DNA of 49,392 bases from Spirochaetia bacterium (GCA_027859095.1 JAQIBN010000259.1:1-49392); one strand, 5' to 3'. Counted from the stretch's first letter, positions 35,030-44,456 are shown. Notes: generated by a model not told the origin, from the sequence alone. Program-made: numbers and translations.

Positions 35030-36280
35030 ATGAAAAAAAGACTTTTTAGTACTCTCTTTCTCCTCTTCTCATTAACTTTGTACTCCGCAGACCTGGCTGA
35101 TTTTTATTCTGCCTTCACAAGCCTCTCCAGTTTACCCTTTTTTTCTGATAAAAACACTGGGTTAACAGTTTTTCCAACACTCCTTGTCCCTATGGGAGGA
35201 TTATACGAGGGAATGGGCACTGCATATACTGCAGTATCAATTGATTCTGGTTTTATTGAATCAAATCCAGCAGGAAGTTCCCTCCTGGATTATACGGAGT
35301 TGACTCTTAATCACAACAACTGGATTGCAGATACAAATATTGAAGGTGTTGTTTATACCACCAGATTCGATAATTTAGGTATAGGGATTGGAGGGAAATT
35401 CCTTTACGTCCCCTTTATTGGATATAACAGATGGGGAGAAGAAGAAGCGAGTGGATATTATTCTGAAACCATTGCCACAATGAATCTGTCTTATAATTTC
35501 TTTTCCAGTTACTATTTCTATGGTATATCTCTTGGTGCAAATATTAAAGCAGCATACAGGCATATACCGGAAGAACTCTATGCTGATAAAGACGTTGGAA
35601 ATCAATCATCACCTGCTATTATGACAGACATTGGTTTTATTTCCAGATTTAACTTTCTAAAGTTCTACGCTGCCAGAGAGAGAAACTTTTCTGTAGGAGC
35701 CGTAGTTAAAAATCTTGGCCCCGATGTTCAGAATGAACCCCTTCCTACAATAGCAACAGGAGGTATATCATATTCTCCAATAAGACCAATACTTATATCT
35801 TTTGATTATAACTATCCATTTAGTCTCTCATTACCGGCAGATCAATGGGAAAAATGGAATATTGCAGCAGGAATAAATGCAGTGGTCACAGACTTTTTCT
35901 CTATTCATGCAGGCTTTTCACATAGAGGATCCAATCCAAAAATTACTATTGGAAGTGGCCTTATTTTAGAAAAGATAAATATAAATATAAATTATACACT
36001 GGATATGACTACTCAACTAACTGCGGTAGATAAATTCAGTATTGAAGCAACTGTTCCTATGGGTGATGGTGGAAGAAAAGTAGATTCACGAAAAGTAGAT
36101 GAATATTATATTGCTGGTTTGGAATCCTACGCAAATGGAGATTTAAATAAAGCTATTGAATTCTGGAAAGTGGTTCTTGAAATAGATCCTACTTTCCAAC
36201 CTGCTTCAGAAAATTTAATAGTAGCTCAAACTTCTATTACACTACAAAAAAACATGGAAGCTCTAAATGTAGTTGAATAA
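35030..36280 (+). CDS. UPF0164/FadL-like outer-membrane protein
   Basis: A 416-residue exported barrel protein. After a signal peptide (cleavage near LYSADL) comes the UPF0164-type start: VPMGGLYEGMGTAYTAVSIDSGFIESNPAGSSLL. Family members in Treponema are FadL-like outer-membrane proteins thought to take up long-chain fatty acids. The last ~55 residues form a periplasmic TPR unit (YIAGLESYANGDLNKAIEFWKVVLEIDP). It is divergent from the phosphatase operon and shares its promoter region; from memory, Treponema UPF0164 genes also lie near a SpoIIE-type gene, which I cannot check. A nearby acyl-CoA ligase (23.9 kb) fits fatty-acid use. Confidence 0.85.
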   Translation: MKKRLFSTLFLLFSLTLYSADLADFYSAFTSLSSLPFFSDKNTGLTVFPTLLVPMGGLYEGMGTAYTAVSIDSGFIESNPAGSSLLDYTELTLNHNNWIADTNIEGVVYTTRFDNLGIGIGGKFLYVPFIGYNRWGEEEASGYYSETIATMNLSYNFFSSYYFYGISLGANIKAAYRHIPEELYADKDVGNQSSPAIMTDIGFISRFNFLKFYAARERNFSVGAVVKNLGPDVQNEPLPTIATGGISYSPIRPILISFDYNYPFSLSLPADQWEKWNIAAGINAVVTDFFSIHAGFSHRGSNPKITIGSGLILEKINININYTLDMTTQLTAVDKFSIEATVPMGDGGRKVDSRKVDEYYIAGLESYANGDLNKAIEFWKVVLEIDPTFQPASENLIVAQTSITLQKNMEALNVVE

Positions 36281-36284
36281 CTGG

Positions 36285-37037
36285 CTATTTCGAAACTCTT
36301 TCTTTCAATTTTTTATATACTACAAAAAGTGAAAGGTCTATTTTATTTTCTTCTGCCCATTTTGATAGTTTTTCTTTTTCTGTATCATTAAGATTATCAA
36401 TTCGCTTTTTATAAATTTTCCCTGTAAAATATTTATCCAAATATGCTACTAATTGTTTCATATCATCCAGGTTACTATTAACAAAACTATTTTCATATGA
36501 GTTCACTAAGGAATTTAAAATACTGATTTTGTCTGTTGATTCATGAATATGAAGTATTTCTTCAACCTCTTTTACAAATTCATCTTCTTCAAATACTATT
36601 TTATCCATGACAAGCCTGAGAGATAACCTCTTTTTTGATGATTTTTCGGAATTTTGATCTTTTTTTGAAAGAATAAAAAAAACAGCTAGACCTCCTCCAA
36701 AAGATAATAGAAGTTCATCAATAATAGGAATTGGATCCCGTATTATAAAGGATGCTACAAGATAGATAAGAAGAAAAGATGCTGCGGAAATAATAAATCG
36801 CGGGATAAATTTAATATCATTCATCCACCTTTTTACGGAGAGTTCTATTAACCTATAGAGATCATTTCTGAGCATAGTCAAACTCTCAACTCTTGGTTCA
36901 TTTCCATAAAGTCCAACTATCTCATAACCATCATCCAGTTTCAAAAGTACTTCAGAATCTGAAAAAGGATGAAGAAATAATGATGATCCATCTTTCCTGT
37001 GAATATGAAATATTGTCAATTTTGTTTTAGCGTTCAT
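36285..37037 (-). CDS. Two-helix membrane protein of unknown function
   Basis: Not recognised. About 250 residues: a small N-terminal cytoplasmic beta domain (LTIFHIHRKDGSSLFLHP...), two membrane helices (~residues 86-105 and ~110-130) and a charged, helical C-terminal cytoplasmic part. I place the start at ATG 37037, with AGGG 6 bases upstream; a TTG seven codons earlier is less likely. It overlaps the preceding membrane-protein gene by 11 bp and is last in the TrpR-ankyrin operon. Its stop is 4 bp from the convergent UPF0164 stop. Confidence 0.75.
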   Translation of the reverse strand: MNAKTKLTIFHIHRKDGSSLFLHPFSDSEVLLKLDDGYEIVGLYGNEPRVESLTMLRNDLYRLIELSVKRWMNDIKFIPRFIISAASFLLIYLVASFIIRDPIPIIDELLLSFGGGLAVFFILSKKDQNSEKSSKKRLSLRLVMDKIVFEEDEFVKEVEEILHIHESTDKISILNSLVNSYENSFVNSNLDDMKQLVAYLDKYFTGKIYKKRIDNLNDTEKEKLSKWAEENKIDLSLFVVYKKLKERVSK

Positions 37038-37593
37038 TCTTATCCCTATTTTTTTCAAGTAATTCTGATAGCCCTATATATGTCTTTCTAAAACTAATTA
37101 TAACAGTAACTGTTAAAGATAAAAAGCCCATAAGAAAATCTGTTTTTAGCCAGAAATCGCCAAAAATAAATGCTCCGGTTGATAATATAAATAATAGTAG
37201 CATTACTAAAGCTGCAAACCTGCTTTTTTTCTGGGAACTTATTCTAAAAAGGATTTCAAAATATATAATTCCTAATACAGAAATTAACAGAATTAAGGAG
37301 TTCCAGTTGAGAACTTCATCTCTAACTAAAATATTAAACAATACTTTAGTAAGGGAAAAAAATATTATAGTTGATAGACCAAGAAAAAACACATTCCAGA
37401 ATATATATTTGTTTTTATATGCTGAAGTATATTCATAACCAGATTCATTCCATAATATTCCATTTAGACCTGAATAAAGTAATAAAAGACCTATCCCTGA
37501 AGGAGCAGTTAATTTTAAAAATATTCCAGTAATTAAAAATAAAACAGCACCAGAAAAATAGAGCAATTCAATAATAAATCTTTTTGCAATCAT
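37027..37593 (-). CDS. Polytopic membrane protein of unknown function
   Basis: Not recognised. A 188-residue protein with about six hydrophobic segments separated by short basic or polar loops, ending in a charged tail. It carries no conserved catalytic motif that I can see. Its ATG shares one base with the stop of the ankyrin gene and its 3' end overlaps the following gene by 11 bp, so it is clearly in the same translational unit. Confidence 0.78.
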   Translation of the reverse strand: MIAKRFIIELLYFSGAVLFLITGIFLKLTAPSGIGLLLLYSGLNGILWNESGYEYTSAYKNKYIFWNVFFLGLSTIIFFSLTKVLFNILVRDEVLNWNSLILLISVLGIIYFEILFRISSQKKSRFAALVMLLLFILSTGAFIFGDFWLKTDFLMGFLSLTVTVIISFRKTYIGLSELLEKNRDKNER

Positions 37594-38471
37594 TATGTTT
37601 CTTTATTTACTAAAGCTAAAACTTGTTTCAGTTTAAACAGCTGCGCATATTTAAGTGCAGACATACCCAGATCATCTTTAATTTCACTATCTGCTCCAGC
37701 ATCAATTATAATCAAATCAACATCTTCTGCCTGCCTGCCTACTGCAAGAACTAGTGCTGTCTGGCCGGACTTGCTTTTTAAATTGATATTAGCACCAGAA
37801 TGTATCAACTTATGTAATAATTCCACATTCCCCTCAGCAGCAGCATCCATCAAAGGAGTATTTCCCCGATCACCACTGATACTATTAATATTAGCACCAT
37901 TTTCAATAAGATTAATTGCAATATGATCATGGCCTTTTCTGATTGCCATATTCAATATTGAAACACCATTTTTATCACAGCTATCTGAAGAAAAACCTGC
38001 TTTCAGAAACAACTCAAAAGCAAGACTTTCTCCTTTGAAAACACTCTCAACAAGTGCATTGTTTGTAAGATCAACTCCCATCTCCACAAGAGCGGCTTTT
38101 GCAGATTCAATACTCTTTTGTTTATTACTTCTTACTGTTTCACTTTTAATAAACGTTTCCAGTTCATCCTGTTGTGATAGAACAATAGATTTATCATTAC
38201 AGTCAGGAATAGAAAATTTATCATTCCCAAAAATAATAAAAGATCTGTTGAGCCCAACACAGTACCCTGTAGCAAAAATTATTTCAGGATTGTTTATTGA
38301 ATCGTTATCCCAAACAATCAGAATTAAATCATTCTTATTTAGACAGCTTGTAAGGCCTTTTTTAGGGTTAGCCCCATATATTGATGGATCAGAACCGAAT
38401 TTCAAACATAAGGCTTTAATTTTCTCAATTTTTTTAATTTTTTCTGAACTACCAAGAATTAAGACCTTCAT
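37593..38471 (-). CDS. Ankyrin-repeat protein with TIR/deoxyribosyltransferase-like N-terminus
   Basis: A 292-residue cytoplasmic protein. Residues 1-~115 form an alpha/beta domain: MKVLILGSSE, LILIVWDNDS, then FATGYCVGLNRSFIIFGND, which resembles the F-E-I-G-Y-A-x-A-L-G-K-P core of nucleoside deoxyribosyltransferase or TIR-like folds. The position of the usual catalytic Glu is Ala here, so enzymatic activity is doubtful. Residues ~140-290 are four to five ankyrin repeats (DKNGVSILNMAIRKGH, RGNTPLMDAAAEGNVELLHKLIHSGANIN, SGQTALVLAVG). It lies 29 bp downstream of the TrpR-like regulator. A binding or sensing role is more likely than catalysis. Confidence 0.82.
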   Translation of the reverse strand: MKVLILGSSEKIKKIEKIKALCLKFGSDPSIYGANPKKGLTSCLNKNDLILIVWDNDSINNPEIIFATGYCVGLNRSFIIFGNDKFSIPDCNDKSIVLSQQDELETFIKSETVRSNKQKSIESAKAALVEMGVDLTNNALVESVFKGESLAFELFLKAGFSSDSCDKNGVSILNMAIRKGHDHIAINLIENGANINSISGDRGNTPLMDAAAEGNVELLHKLIHSGANINLKSKSGQTALVLAVGRQAEDVDLIIIDAGADSEIKDDLGMSALKYAQLFKLKQVLALVNKET

Positions 38472-38500
38472 ACATCAAATATCGGTGGTTTTGTTCTTAT

Positions 38501-38794
38501 TCAAAGCTTTTTAAATTCTTCTATCATAACTGCAAAAGGTGAATCCTCTTTTTTTAATTCCTTTGATCCTCTAGTAATATTACATAAACTTAATCCAAGT
38601 TCCTTTGCTATATGCCTCTGACTCATTCCTTCATCCAGAAGCCTGACCAGAGCCCATCTGTTTGCAACTCCAGCAGATTCTGAATCTGTAAGGAGACTCT
38701 TCAGGAAATCTTCTATCAGAACAGGGTCTGTACATTCTGCCAAAGTCTGAGAAAGTTCCTGCATTGCATTTTCATTTATTTTTCGTTCTTCCAT
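38501..38794 (-). CDS. TrpR-family transcriptional regulator
   Basis: A ~97-residue regulator of the Trp repressor superfamily. The DNA-binding helices read GMSQRHIAKELGLSLCNITRGSKEL, matching the E. coli TrpR helix-turn-helix (MSQRELKNELG...ITRGSNSL), preceded by SAGVANRWALVRLLDEG. I choose ATG 38794, because the promoter lies over an upstream GTG at 38839. It heads an operon of an ankyrin protein and two membrane proteins, not tryptophan genes, so the ligand may differ from tryptophan. A perfect inverted repeat over its own -35 suggests autoregulation. Confidence 0.85.
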   Translation of the reverse strand: MEERKINENAMQELSQTLAECTDPVLIEDFLKSLLTDSESAGVANRWALVRLLDEGMSQRHIAKELGLSLCNITRGSKELKKEDSPFAVMIEEFKKL

Positions 38795-38802
38795 ATACAA
38801 GT

Positions 38803-38839
38803 AATATACAACACTCAGTGATTCTGTCAATAGAATCAC
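38803..38839 (-). promoter_or_regulatory. trpR-like promoter with overlapping operator
   Basis: On the minus strand TTGACA (38825-38830), 16 bases, TATATT (38803-38808), then 8 bases to the ATG. The perfect 8-bp inverted repeat GTGATTCT-N6-AGAATCAC (38818-38839) covers the -35 box. The repressor it controls is the first gene, so it is a good candidate autoregulatory operator. The message would be leaderless or nearly so. Confidence 0.65.
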
Positions 38840-38879
38840 ATATTATGTTTTTTTGCACTGAATGGAACAAAAGCCTCAA

Positions 38880-40265
38880 TTACTTATGTATCGATATCAT
38901 TTCTTCCAGAAATTTTGAAAGATACTCAATCAAAAAAAGAGGAAGGGCAAGTAAAACAGATTGTGCATCAACCATCTGACCTTTTAGAAGGATCTTATGA
39001 GAGACCTCAGAGGTATAACTCTTCCTGTATGCAAGATCCATTCTAATAGAATAATCTGCATTCTTTTTGGCAATGTATTGCCAAAGGGATTTCATTTTGC
39101 CTGTTTTTCCTGATTTAATTTCAACAGGTAAAATTCGATTATTAAAAGCAATAATAAAATCAACTTCAGCAGCTCCCTTTCTTTTTTCAGAAAGCCAATA
39201 ATAAAGGCCGGAATTGGGACTCTGAGGTGTAAGATATTTTAAATGCTGGGCAATAAATTGTTCTGCCATTTTACCTTTTATTATTAAATCTTCGGGATTA
39301 AGCTGAAAGATATCACTCCATCTAATTCCCATCATCGCATTATACAAACCAATATCAAGAAAATATAACTTACATATCTTATCGTCTTCACCAGCCTTTA
39401 AGGGCAAACCGTTACAATTATTAAACGTAGTTTTAAGAATAACCCCAGCTTTGGACAGTAAATTGATAGCCTTCTTTACGCGAGAGGAATGAGTGTTTGA
39501 AACATCAGAAAAAATAACTTTCTCACCAAGGTGTGCAGCTGTATACTCAAAAAGATCATTCACATTACTGCTTTGACCTGATTTTGTATATATTGGAATG
39601 TCATCACGATAGGTTTGTATAATTGATTCATGGATAGCTTTTACCTCTTCAAAACTACCCCCATCACAATAAACTTTTACAGCTTCCGGCATACCGCCTA
39701 CAAAATAATATTCTTTTAAAAGCTCAATACCTTTTTGAAAGGCTGCCCCAATAAAGGATTACTAATATTTGCATTGTGTAACTGATCCAAAAAAATATTT
39801 TCCTTTTTAGCTAACAGGAACTCAGTAAATGTCATAGGACCTAATTCATGATAGACTACACGACCAACAGGTATTGAAAAATTTTCATTATTAAGAACAA
39901 CTTCCATTAGAGAACCAGCTGCAATAACTTTTAACCCAGGCATATCTTCATAGAAATATCTCAACCTGTTCAAAACCAGCGGCTGTGCCTGGATTTCATC
40001 CAGAAAAAGACAGGAATCCATGCCAATTTTTTTGCCAAGTTTGACTTCAATCTCTTTAATTACTCTATCAATAGAGAAAAAATCAGATTCATTAATTTCC
40101 TTCAATTTCATTTTTTCGAAATTTATCTCTACCAGGTCTATACTTTGTTCATCACAAAATAATCTTACCAGTGTAGATTTTCCTACTTGTCTGGCCCCTC
40201 TAAGAAGTAATGGTTTTGGAATTTCCTGTTACCTTAACAAGTGCAGAGTAGATAGATGCCCACAT
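38880..40265 (-). pseudogene. AAA/DUF4143 ATPase gene broken by two frameshifts
   Basis: A continuous DUF4143-type ATPase of ~460 residues is recovered by joining three frames. Frame one starts at ATG 40265 (MWASIYSALVKVTGNSK). Frame two continues PLLLRGARQVGKST (Walker A), CLFLDEIQAQP (Walker B) and IAAGSLMEV. Frame three, from ~39755, gives EYYFVGGMPEAVKVY and the nuclease-like end AEVDFIIAF, LPVEIKSGK. The breaks fit one extra base in the run at 40214-40217 and one missing base in the run at 39753-39755. Relatives are orphan ATPases of uncertain role. Both breaks are in homopolymers, so sequencing error is an alternative. Confidence 0.85.
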
Positions 40266-40324
40266 GGGGGAATCTTTACCGGCATTCCTTGAAATGGTAA
40301 TAAAAATAATATAGTCTCCTGTAT

Positions 40325-41092
40325 ATGAATAATTTCCACACCCATACATGGCGTTGTAAGCATGCTACAGGCACAGTAAAAGATTATGTTAATGCTGCAA
40401 AAGAAAAAGGAATGAAGGTACTGGGAATGAGTGATCATACCCCTCTTCCTGACAACAGATGGTCTCATGTACGTATGGATATGTCGGATCTGGATGCATA
40501 TGTAGAAGAATTTAAAGAAGCGGAAACAGAAGGCATAGATATTCTAAAAGGTCTTGAGTGTGAATGGGACCCAGTATATGAAGGGTTTTATAGGGATGAA
40601 ATATTAGGTGAAAGAAATTTTGACTTCCTTATTGGCTCAGTTCACTATATTAAGAATGATGGAGACTGGGAATATCTTAGTGAGATAAGAACAGCAAAAC
40701 ACCTTGCAAAATATGCCGAGGTTCTGATTGCAACTATGAAAACAGGGTTATTCAGTTTTATTGCACATCCTGATGGGTTTGGTGCTGGTTATACAAAATG
40801 GGACAGTAATGCGGAAGCCTGTGCTATTGATATTCTAGTCGCTGCTGAAGAACTTTCAATACCATTGGAAATTAACGGTTATGGCCTGCGAAAAAATAAA
40901 GTTCTAACAGAGGATGGGATTCGATCTGTCTATCCATTATTAAATTTCTGGGAGCTAGCCGGGAGGTTTGATATAAAAGTAATTTGTAATTCAGATGCTC
41001 ATAGACCAGAGGATGTAGATGCTTCTATTAAAGAATGTAAAGAGCTGGCAGATAAATATAACCTGAATGTAATAGATGATATTCGAGGTTAG
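40325..41092 (+). CDS. PHP-domain histidinol-phosphatase family protein
   Basis: A 255-residue PHP metallophosphoesterase similar to HisJ/HisK histidinol phosphatase, which makes histidinol in histidine synthesis. Metal ligands are visible as HTHTWRCKH (start), GMSDHTP, GLECEWD, GSVHYI, AHPD and CNSDAHRP. The length is typical. No other his gene is present, so a different phosphate ester is possible. The ATG has no Shine-Dalgarno and TATAGT lies 9 bases upstream (40310-40315). Confidence 0.85.
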   Translation: MNNFHTHTWRCKHATGTVKDYVNAAKEKGMKVLGMSDHTPLPDNRWSHVRMDMSDLDAYVEEFKEAETEGIDILKGLECEWDPVYEGFYRDEILGERNFDFLIGSVHYIKNDGDWEYLSEIRTAKHLAKYAEVLIATMKTGLFSFIAHPDGFGAGYTKWDSNAEACAIDILVAAEELSIPLEINGYGLRKNKVLTEDGIRSVYPLLNFWELAGRFDIKVICNSDAHRPEDVDASIKECKELADKYNLNVIDDIRG

Positions 41093-41120
41093 TATTATTA
41101 AAAAAAATGTTTTCTTAATA

Positions 41121-41149
41121 TTGATTTATCATCCAATATAAATTATTTT
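41121..41149 (+). promoter_or_regulatory. Candidate promoter of the glnS operon
   Basis: TTGATT (41121-41126), 17 bases, TATTTT (41144-41149), placed 18 bp before the small cysteine-protein gene. Confidence 0.4.
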
Positions 41150-41167
41150 ATATCTATTGAGGTATTT

Positions 41168-41386
41168 ATGCAGGAATGTGAATTAATTGAAAGTTGCCCC
41201 TTTTATAACGACCAGTTAAAAGGCGATGCAAAACAAATAGAATCTATGAAAGAAAAATATTGCAGAACAAATAATTTGAACTGTGCACGATATATGGTTT
41301 TTATAGCACTCGGAAAAGAGAGTATGCCAGAAGAACTATTTCCCCATCAAAAAGACAGGGCATACGAACTTATCATCCAAAATTAA
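41168..41386 (+). CDS. Small cysteine-containing conserved protein
   Basis: A 72-residue protein with four cysteines in the pattern CELIESCPFYND...YCRTNNLNCARYMV; the CPF-N and C-ARYMV segments look conserved and may bind a metal. I recall similar short proteins in other anaerobic bacteria but cannot name the family. GAGG lies 6 bases before ATG. It sits 31 bp upstream of glnS and is probably cotranscribed. Confidence 0.72.
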   Translation: MQECELIESCPFYNDQLKGDAKQIESMKEKYCRTNNLNCARYMVFIALGKESMPEELFPHQKDRAYELIIQN

Positions 41387-41417
41387 AAAGAACCGTGTAT
41401 TTAAAGGGATAGGATAA

Positions 41418-43139
41418 ATGGAAAATAACAATAATGTAATTGCCGGAAATTTTATTGAAAAAATAATTGAAAAAGATATTGAAAACAACAAGTATAATGG
41501 CAGGGTTGTAACACGCTTCCCCCCTGAACCTAATGGATATCTTCATATAGGACATGCAAAATCACTTTGTCTTAACTTTGGTCTTGCAGAAAAATATAAT
41601 GGTACTTGTCATCTTCGTTTTGATGATACAAATCCGTCAAAAGAAGAAGTTGAATACATTGAATCCATTAAAGAAGATGTAAAATGGCTTGGTTTTGACT
41701 GGGGAAAACATGAGTACTATGCATCTGACTATTTTGATAAACTCTATGAAATAGCAGTAAAAATGATTAAAGATGGGAATGCATATGTAGACGGGCTAAC
41801 TCCTGAAGAAACTAAAGAATATCGTGGAACACTGACCTCACCAGGGGAAAACAGCCCGGATAGAGAAAGATCCATAGAAGAAAACCTTGATCTATTTAAA
41901 AAAATGAAGAATGGGGATTTTGAAGATGGGAAGTATCTTTTAAGAGCAAAAATAGATATGGCTTCTCCAAATTTAAACATGAGAGATCCTGCATTATATA
42001 GAATAAAAAGAATGACCCATCACAGAACAGGGGACAAATGGTGTATATATCCTATGTACGACTTTACTCATCCACTTTCTGATACTTTTGAAAATGTTAC
42101 ACACTCAATCTGTACTTTAGAATTTGAAGATCACAGACCATTGTATAATTGGTCTGTAAATGAGTCTGGTATTGATGTAAAACCTCAGCAGATTGAATTT
42201 GCAAGACTCAATATAAACTACACTGTTATGAGTAAAAGAAAACTTCTGGAACTTGTGGAAAAAGATTATGTATCAGGCTGGGATGATCCAAGAATGCCGA
42301 CTATTTCCGGAATTAGACGTAGAGGGTACACTCCTGAATCTATTAAAGATTTTGCTTCCAGAATTGGAGTAGCAAAATCAAATAGTACTGTAGATTTTGC
42401 CCTCCTTGAACATTGCCTTAGGGAAGATCTTAATAAAAAGGCCAAAAGAGTTATGGCTGTTCTGGATCCATTAAAGGTTGTTATTACAAATTATCCAGCT
42501 GATAAAACAGAAATGATTGAAGCTGATAATAATCCTGAAGATGAAAGCATGGGCAAAAGAGAAATACCTTTTTCCAGAGAAATTTTTATTGAAAAAGAAG
42601 ATTTTATGGAGAACCCGCCAAAAAAATATTTCAGACTTTCTCCAGGTAAAGAAATTAGACTAAAACATGCATACTATGTAACCTGTACTGAAGTTATAAA
42701 AGATCCTGATACTGATGAAATTATTGAGGTTCATTGTACCTATGATCCGGCTTCAAAAGGCGGTGGAACTGAAGATGGAAGAAAGGTAAAGGGAACTAGC
42801 CACTGGGTTTCGGCCCTGCATGCATTTAATACAGATATCAGACTGTATTCAAATCTCTTTAAAAGTGAAAATCCAGAAGAGGCAACAGGCAAATTCCTGG
42901 ATGATCTGGCTCCTGATTCTCTTGAAGTTTTAAAAGGATGTATGCTGGAACCATCTCTTTTGGATGCTGAACCTGGTGATTCCTTTCAGTTTCTTAGAAA
43001 AGGATATTTTTGTGCAGATACCGTTGACTCAAAACCCGGTTCTCCAGTATTTAACAGAACTGTTTCAATGCGAGATACCTGGGCTAAACTGCAGAGAGAT
43101 GCTACAAAAAAGGCTAATTCCAATAAGGGCGATTCATGA
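41418..43139 (+). CDS. glnS: Glutaminyl-tRNA synthetase
   Basis: Class I synthetase that charges tRNA-Gln directly. The N-terminal catalytic domain has [17 protein letters not shown] (HIGH motif at ~42-46), FDDTNP, the [26 protein letters not shown] stretch in pieces typical for GlnRS, and the VMSKRK version of KMSKS near residue 270. The C-terminal anticodon-binding beta barrels follow to residue 573. Presence of GlnRS means this organism need not rely on the GatCAB route for Gln-tRNA. The DUF493 gene overlaps its stop by 4 bp. Confidence 0.95.
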   Translation: MENNNNVIAGNFIEKIIEKDIENNKYNGRVVTRFPPEPNGYLHIGHAKSLCLNFGLAEKYNGTCHLRFDDTNPSKEEVEYIESIKEDVKWLGFDWGKHEYYASDYFDKLYEIAVKMIKDGNAYVDGLTPEETKEYRGTLTSPGENSPDRERSIEENLDLFKKMKNGDFEDGKYLLRAKIDMASPNLNMRDPALYRIKRMTHHRTGDKWCIYPMYDFTHPLSDTFENVTHSICTLEFEDHRPLYNWSVNESGIDVKPQQIEFARLNINYTVMSKRKLLELVEKDYVSGWDDPRMPTISGIRRRGYTPESIKDFASRIGVAKSNSTVDFALLEHCLREDLNKKAKRVMAVLDPLKVVITNYPADKTEMIEADNNPEDESMGKREIPFSREIFIEKEDFMENPPKKYFRLSPGKEIRLKHAYYVTCTEVIKDPDTDEIIEVHCTYDPASKGGGTEDGRKVKGTSHWVSALHAFNTDIRLYSNLFKSENPEEATGKFLDDLAPDSLEVLKGCMLEPSLLDAEPGDSFQFLRKGYFCADTVDSKPGSPVFNRTVSMRDTWAKLQRDATKKANSNKGDS

Positions 43140-43429
43140 ATCGCCCCAACTTAAATAACAATCCCTTTGGTGACACAGAGGTTGATTATCCAGTAAGAGT
43201 TGCAATGAAAGTAATTACATATAGCAATTTTACAGAAGAAGAACATAAAACTGCTATAATTGGTGTCCTTGATATATTACAGCTGTTATCTTCTGACTGG
43301 AAAAAGAAGAATAGTAGTGCCGGTAAATATGTCAGCTACTCATTCTCTGTGACCGTTCAATTTGCTGAACAATTAGAAAAACTATATAAAATGTTAAATG
43401 ATCTTGATGTGGTGAAAATGCTTTTGTAA
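43136..43429 (+). CDS. DUF493 (UPF0250/YbeD-like) protein
   Basis: A 97-residue single-domain protein that aligns by eye with E. coli Ybe[11 protein letters not shown] near the start, then [14 protein letters not shown] and [20 protein letters not shown] (YbeD: ...[21 protein letters not shown]). The fold is ACT/ferredoxin-like and suggests a small regulatory or binding role. Its ATG overlaps the glnS stop (ATGA), so translation is coupled. Confidence 0.85.
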   Translation: MNRPNLNNNPFGDTEVDYPVRVAMKVITYSNFTEEEHKTAIIGVLDILQLLSSDWKKKNSSAGKYVSYSFSVTVQFAEQLEKLYKMLNDLDVVKMLL

Positions 43430-43453
43430 TACAAAATTTGGGTTGGCATATTG

Positions 43454-43497
43454 GGAATGGGCGGGGCAAGCCCGGCCCCTACATTGTTTTTATTGCC
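43454..43497. repeat. REP-like element between DUF493 and RlmK-like gene
   Basis: The GC-rich stretch GGGCGGGGCAAGCCCGGCCCC with flank CCTACATTGTTTTTATTGCC lies in the 88 bp between two convergent genes. The same flank occurs at the transposase locus (6982-7000 and 6312-6330), tying it to that family. Confidence 0.75.
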
Positions 43498-43517
43498 AAC
43501 ATTTGTTTTGAATTAAA

Positions 43518-44456
43518 TTATTTCTTTTCGATTAACCAGCATCTGTGGGGTTTGTTTTTCTTGGAAAAATCTTCGTCTATTGTTGTGTGCGTTATATTTT
43601 TTAACTCCATATTTTTAAATCTACTTGGATCAAAATGGAATTGGGTATAATTTGTAGAAAAAATTATATAACCGTCTTTATTCAAAAGGTCCAGACAAAC
43701 TTTTAGCAATGAAACATAATCTCTCTGTATATCAAATACTCCATCCATTTTTCGGCTATTAGAGAATGTTGGAGGATCTACTATAATAATATCATATCTA
43801 TCCCAATTATTTCTGGCATTCACAAGAAAGTCAGCTGTATCTGAAGAATGGAATTTGTAATCAGGATTTATGAAACCGTTTAAAACAAGATTCTGTTCCG
43901 CCCAACGATTGTAATTACCAGATAAATCTACAGTATCAATAGATTCTGCTCCGCCAGCTGCTGCATATACAGAAAAAGACCCGGTGTATGCAAACAGATT
44001 TAACACTTTTTTATTACTGGCACTGTCTCTGACCATTTCCCGGGTCTTACGGTGATCTAAAAACAGACCGGTGTCTATATAATCATGAAGATTAACCAGA
44101 AAACTAAGACCATTTTCAGTTACCTGGATCATATCCCCAGAATCATCAAGTTTTTTATGTTGAGTAGTCCCTTTCCGGGTTTTTCTGTTTTTATAAACAA
44201 CCTGCTCCTTTTTGACATAGAGCATTCGGGAAACTGTATCAATTATCTCTTCAGAGGTTGGAGAATTACTCTCAGAACCTTCCCGAAAATCCAATATGTA
44301 AACAAAAGCTCCATAAAAATCCACAGTTAAGGAAAGGGAAACTATATTTTTATCGTATACTCTATAGCTATTTGTACCCAATGGCGTGAAGTATCGGCGC
44401 ATTGAAAGATGGTTTTGTTTTAACAGTTTTCCAAAATCTTTAAGAATGTAATTCAT
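43518..44456 (-). CDS. SAM-dependent rRNA methyltransferase, RlmK-like
   Basis: A 312-residue methyltransferase resembling the C-terminal (RlmK) half of RlmKL and RlmI. Key segments are DYIDTGLFLDHRKTREMV, motif I LNLFAYTGSFSVYAAAGGA, VDLSGNYNRWAEQN, and the catalytic-region motif IIVDPPTFSNS. RlmK makes m7G2069 in 23S rRNA; the standalone form here lacks the RlmL half and a clear PUA domain. The N-terminal ~110 residues form the small alpha/beta domain usual before the SAM core. It appears monocistronic. Confidence 0.87.
   Translation of the reverse strand: MNYILKDFGKLLKQNHLSMRRYFTPLGTNSYRVYDKNIVSLSLTVDFYGAFVYILDFREGSESNSPTSEEIIDTVSRMLYVKKEQVVYKNRKTRKGTTQHKKLDDSGDMIQVTENGLSFLVNLHDYIDTGLFLDHRKTREMVRDSASNKKVLNLFAYTGSFSVYAAAGGAESIDTVDLSGNYNRWAEQNLVLNGFINPDYKFHSSDTADFLVNARNNWDRYDIIIVDPPTFSNSRKMDGVFDIQRDYVSLLKVCLDLLNKDGYIIFSTNYTQFHFDPSRFKNMELKNITHTTIDEDFSKKNKPHRCWLIEKK

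Noticed and set aside
37593-38471. Call of a TIR-based anti-phage system
   Set aside because: Resemblance is to a single loop, the catalytic Glu position is Ala, and no known effector or cyclase partner is adjacent; kept only as a speculative finding.
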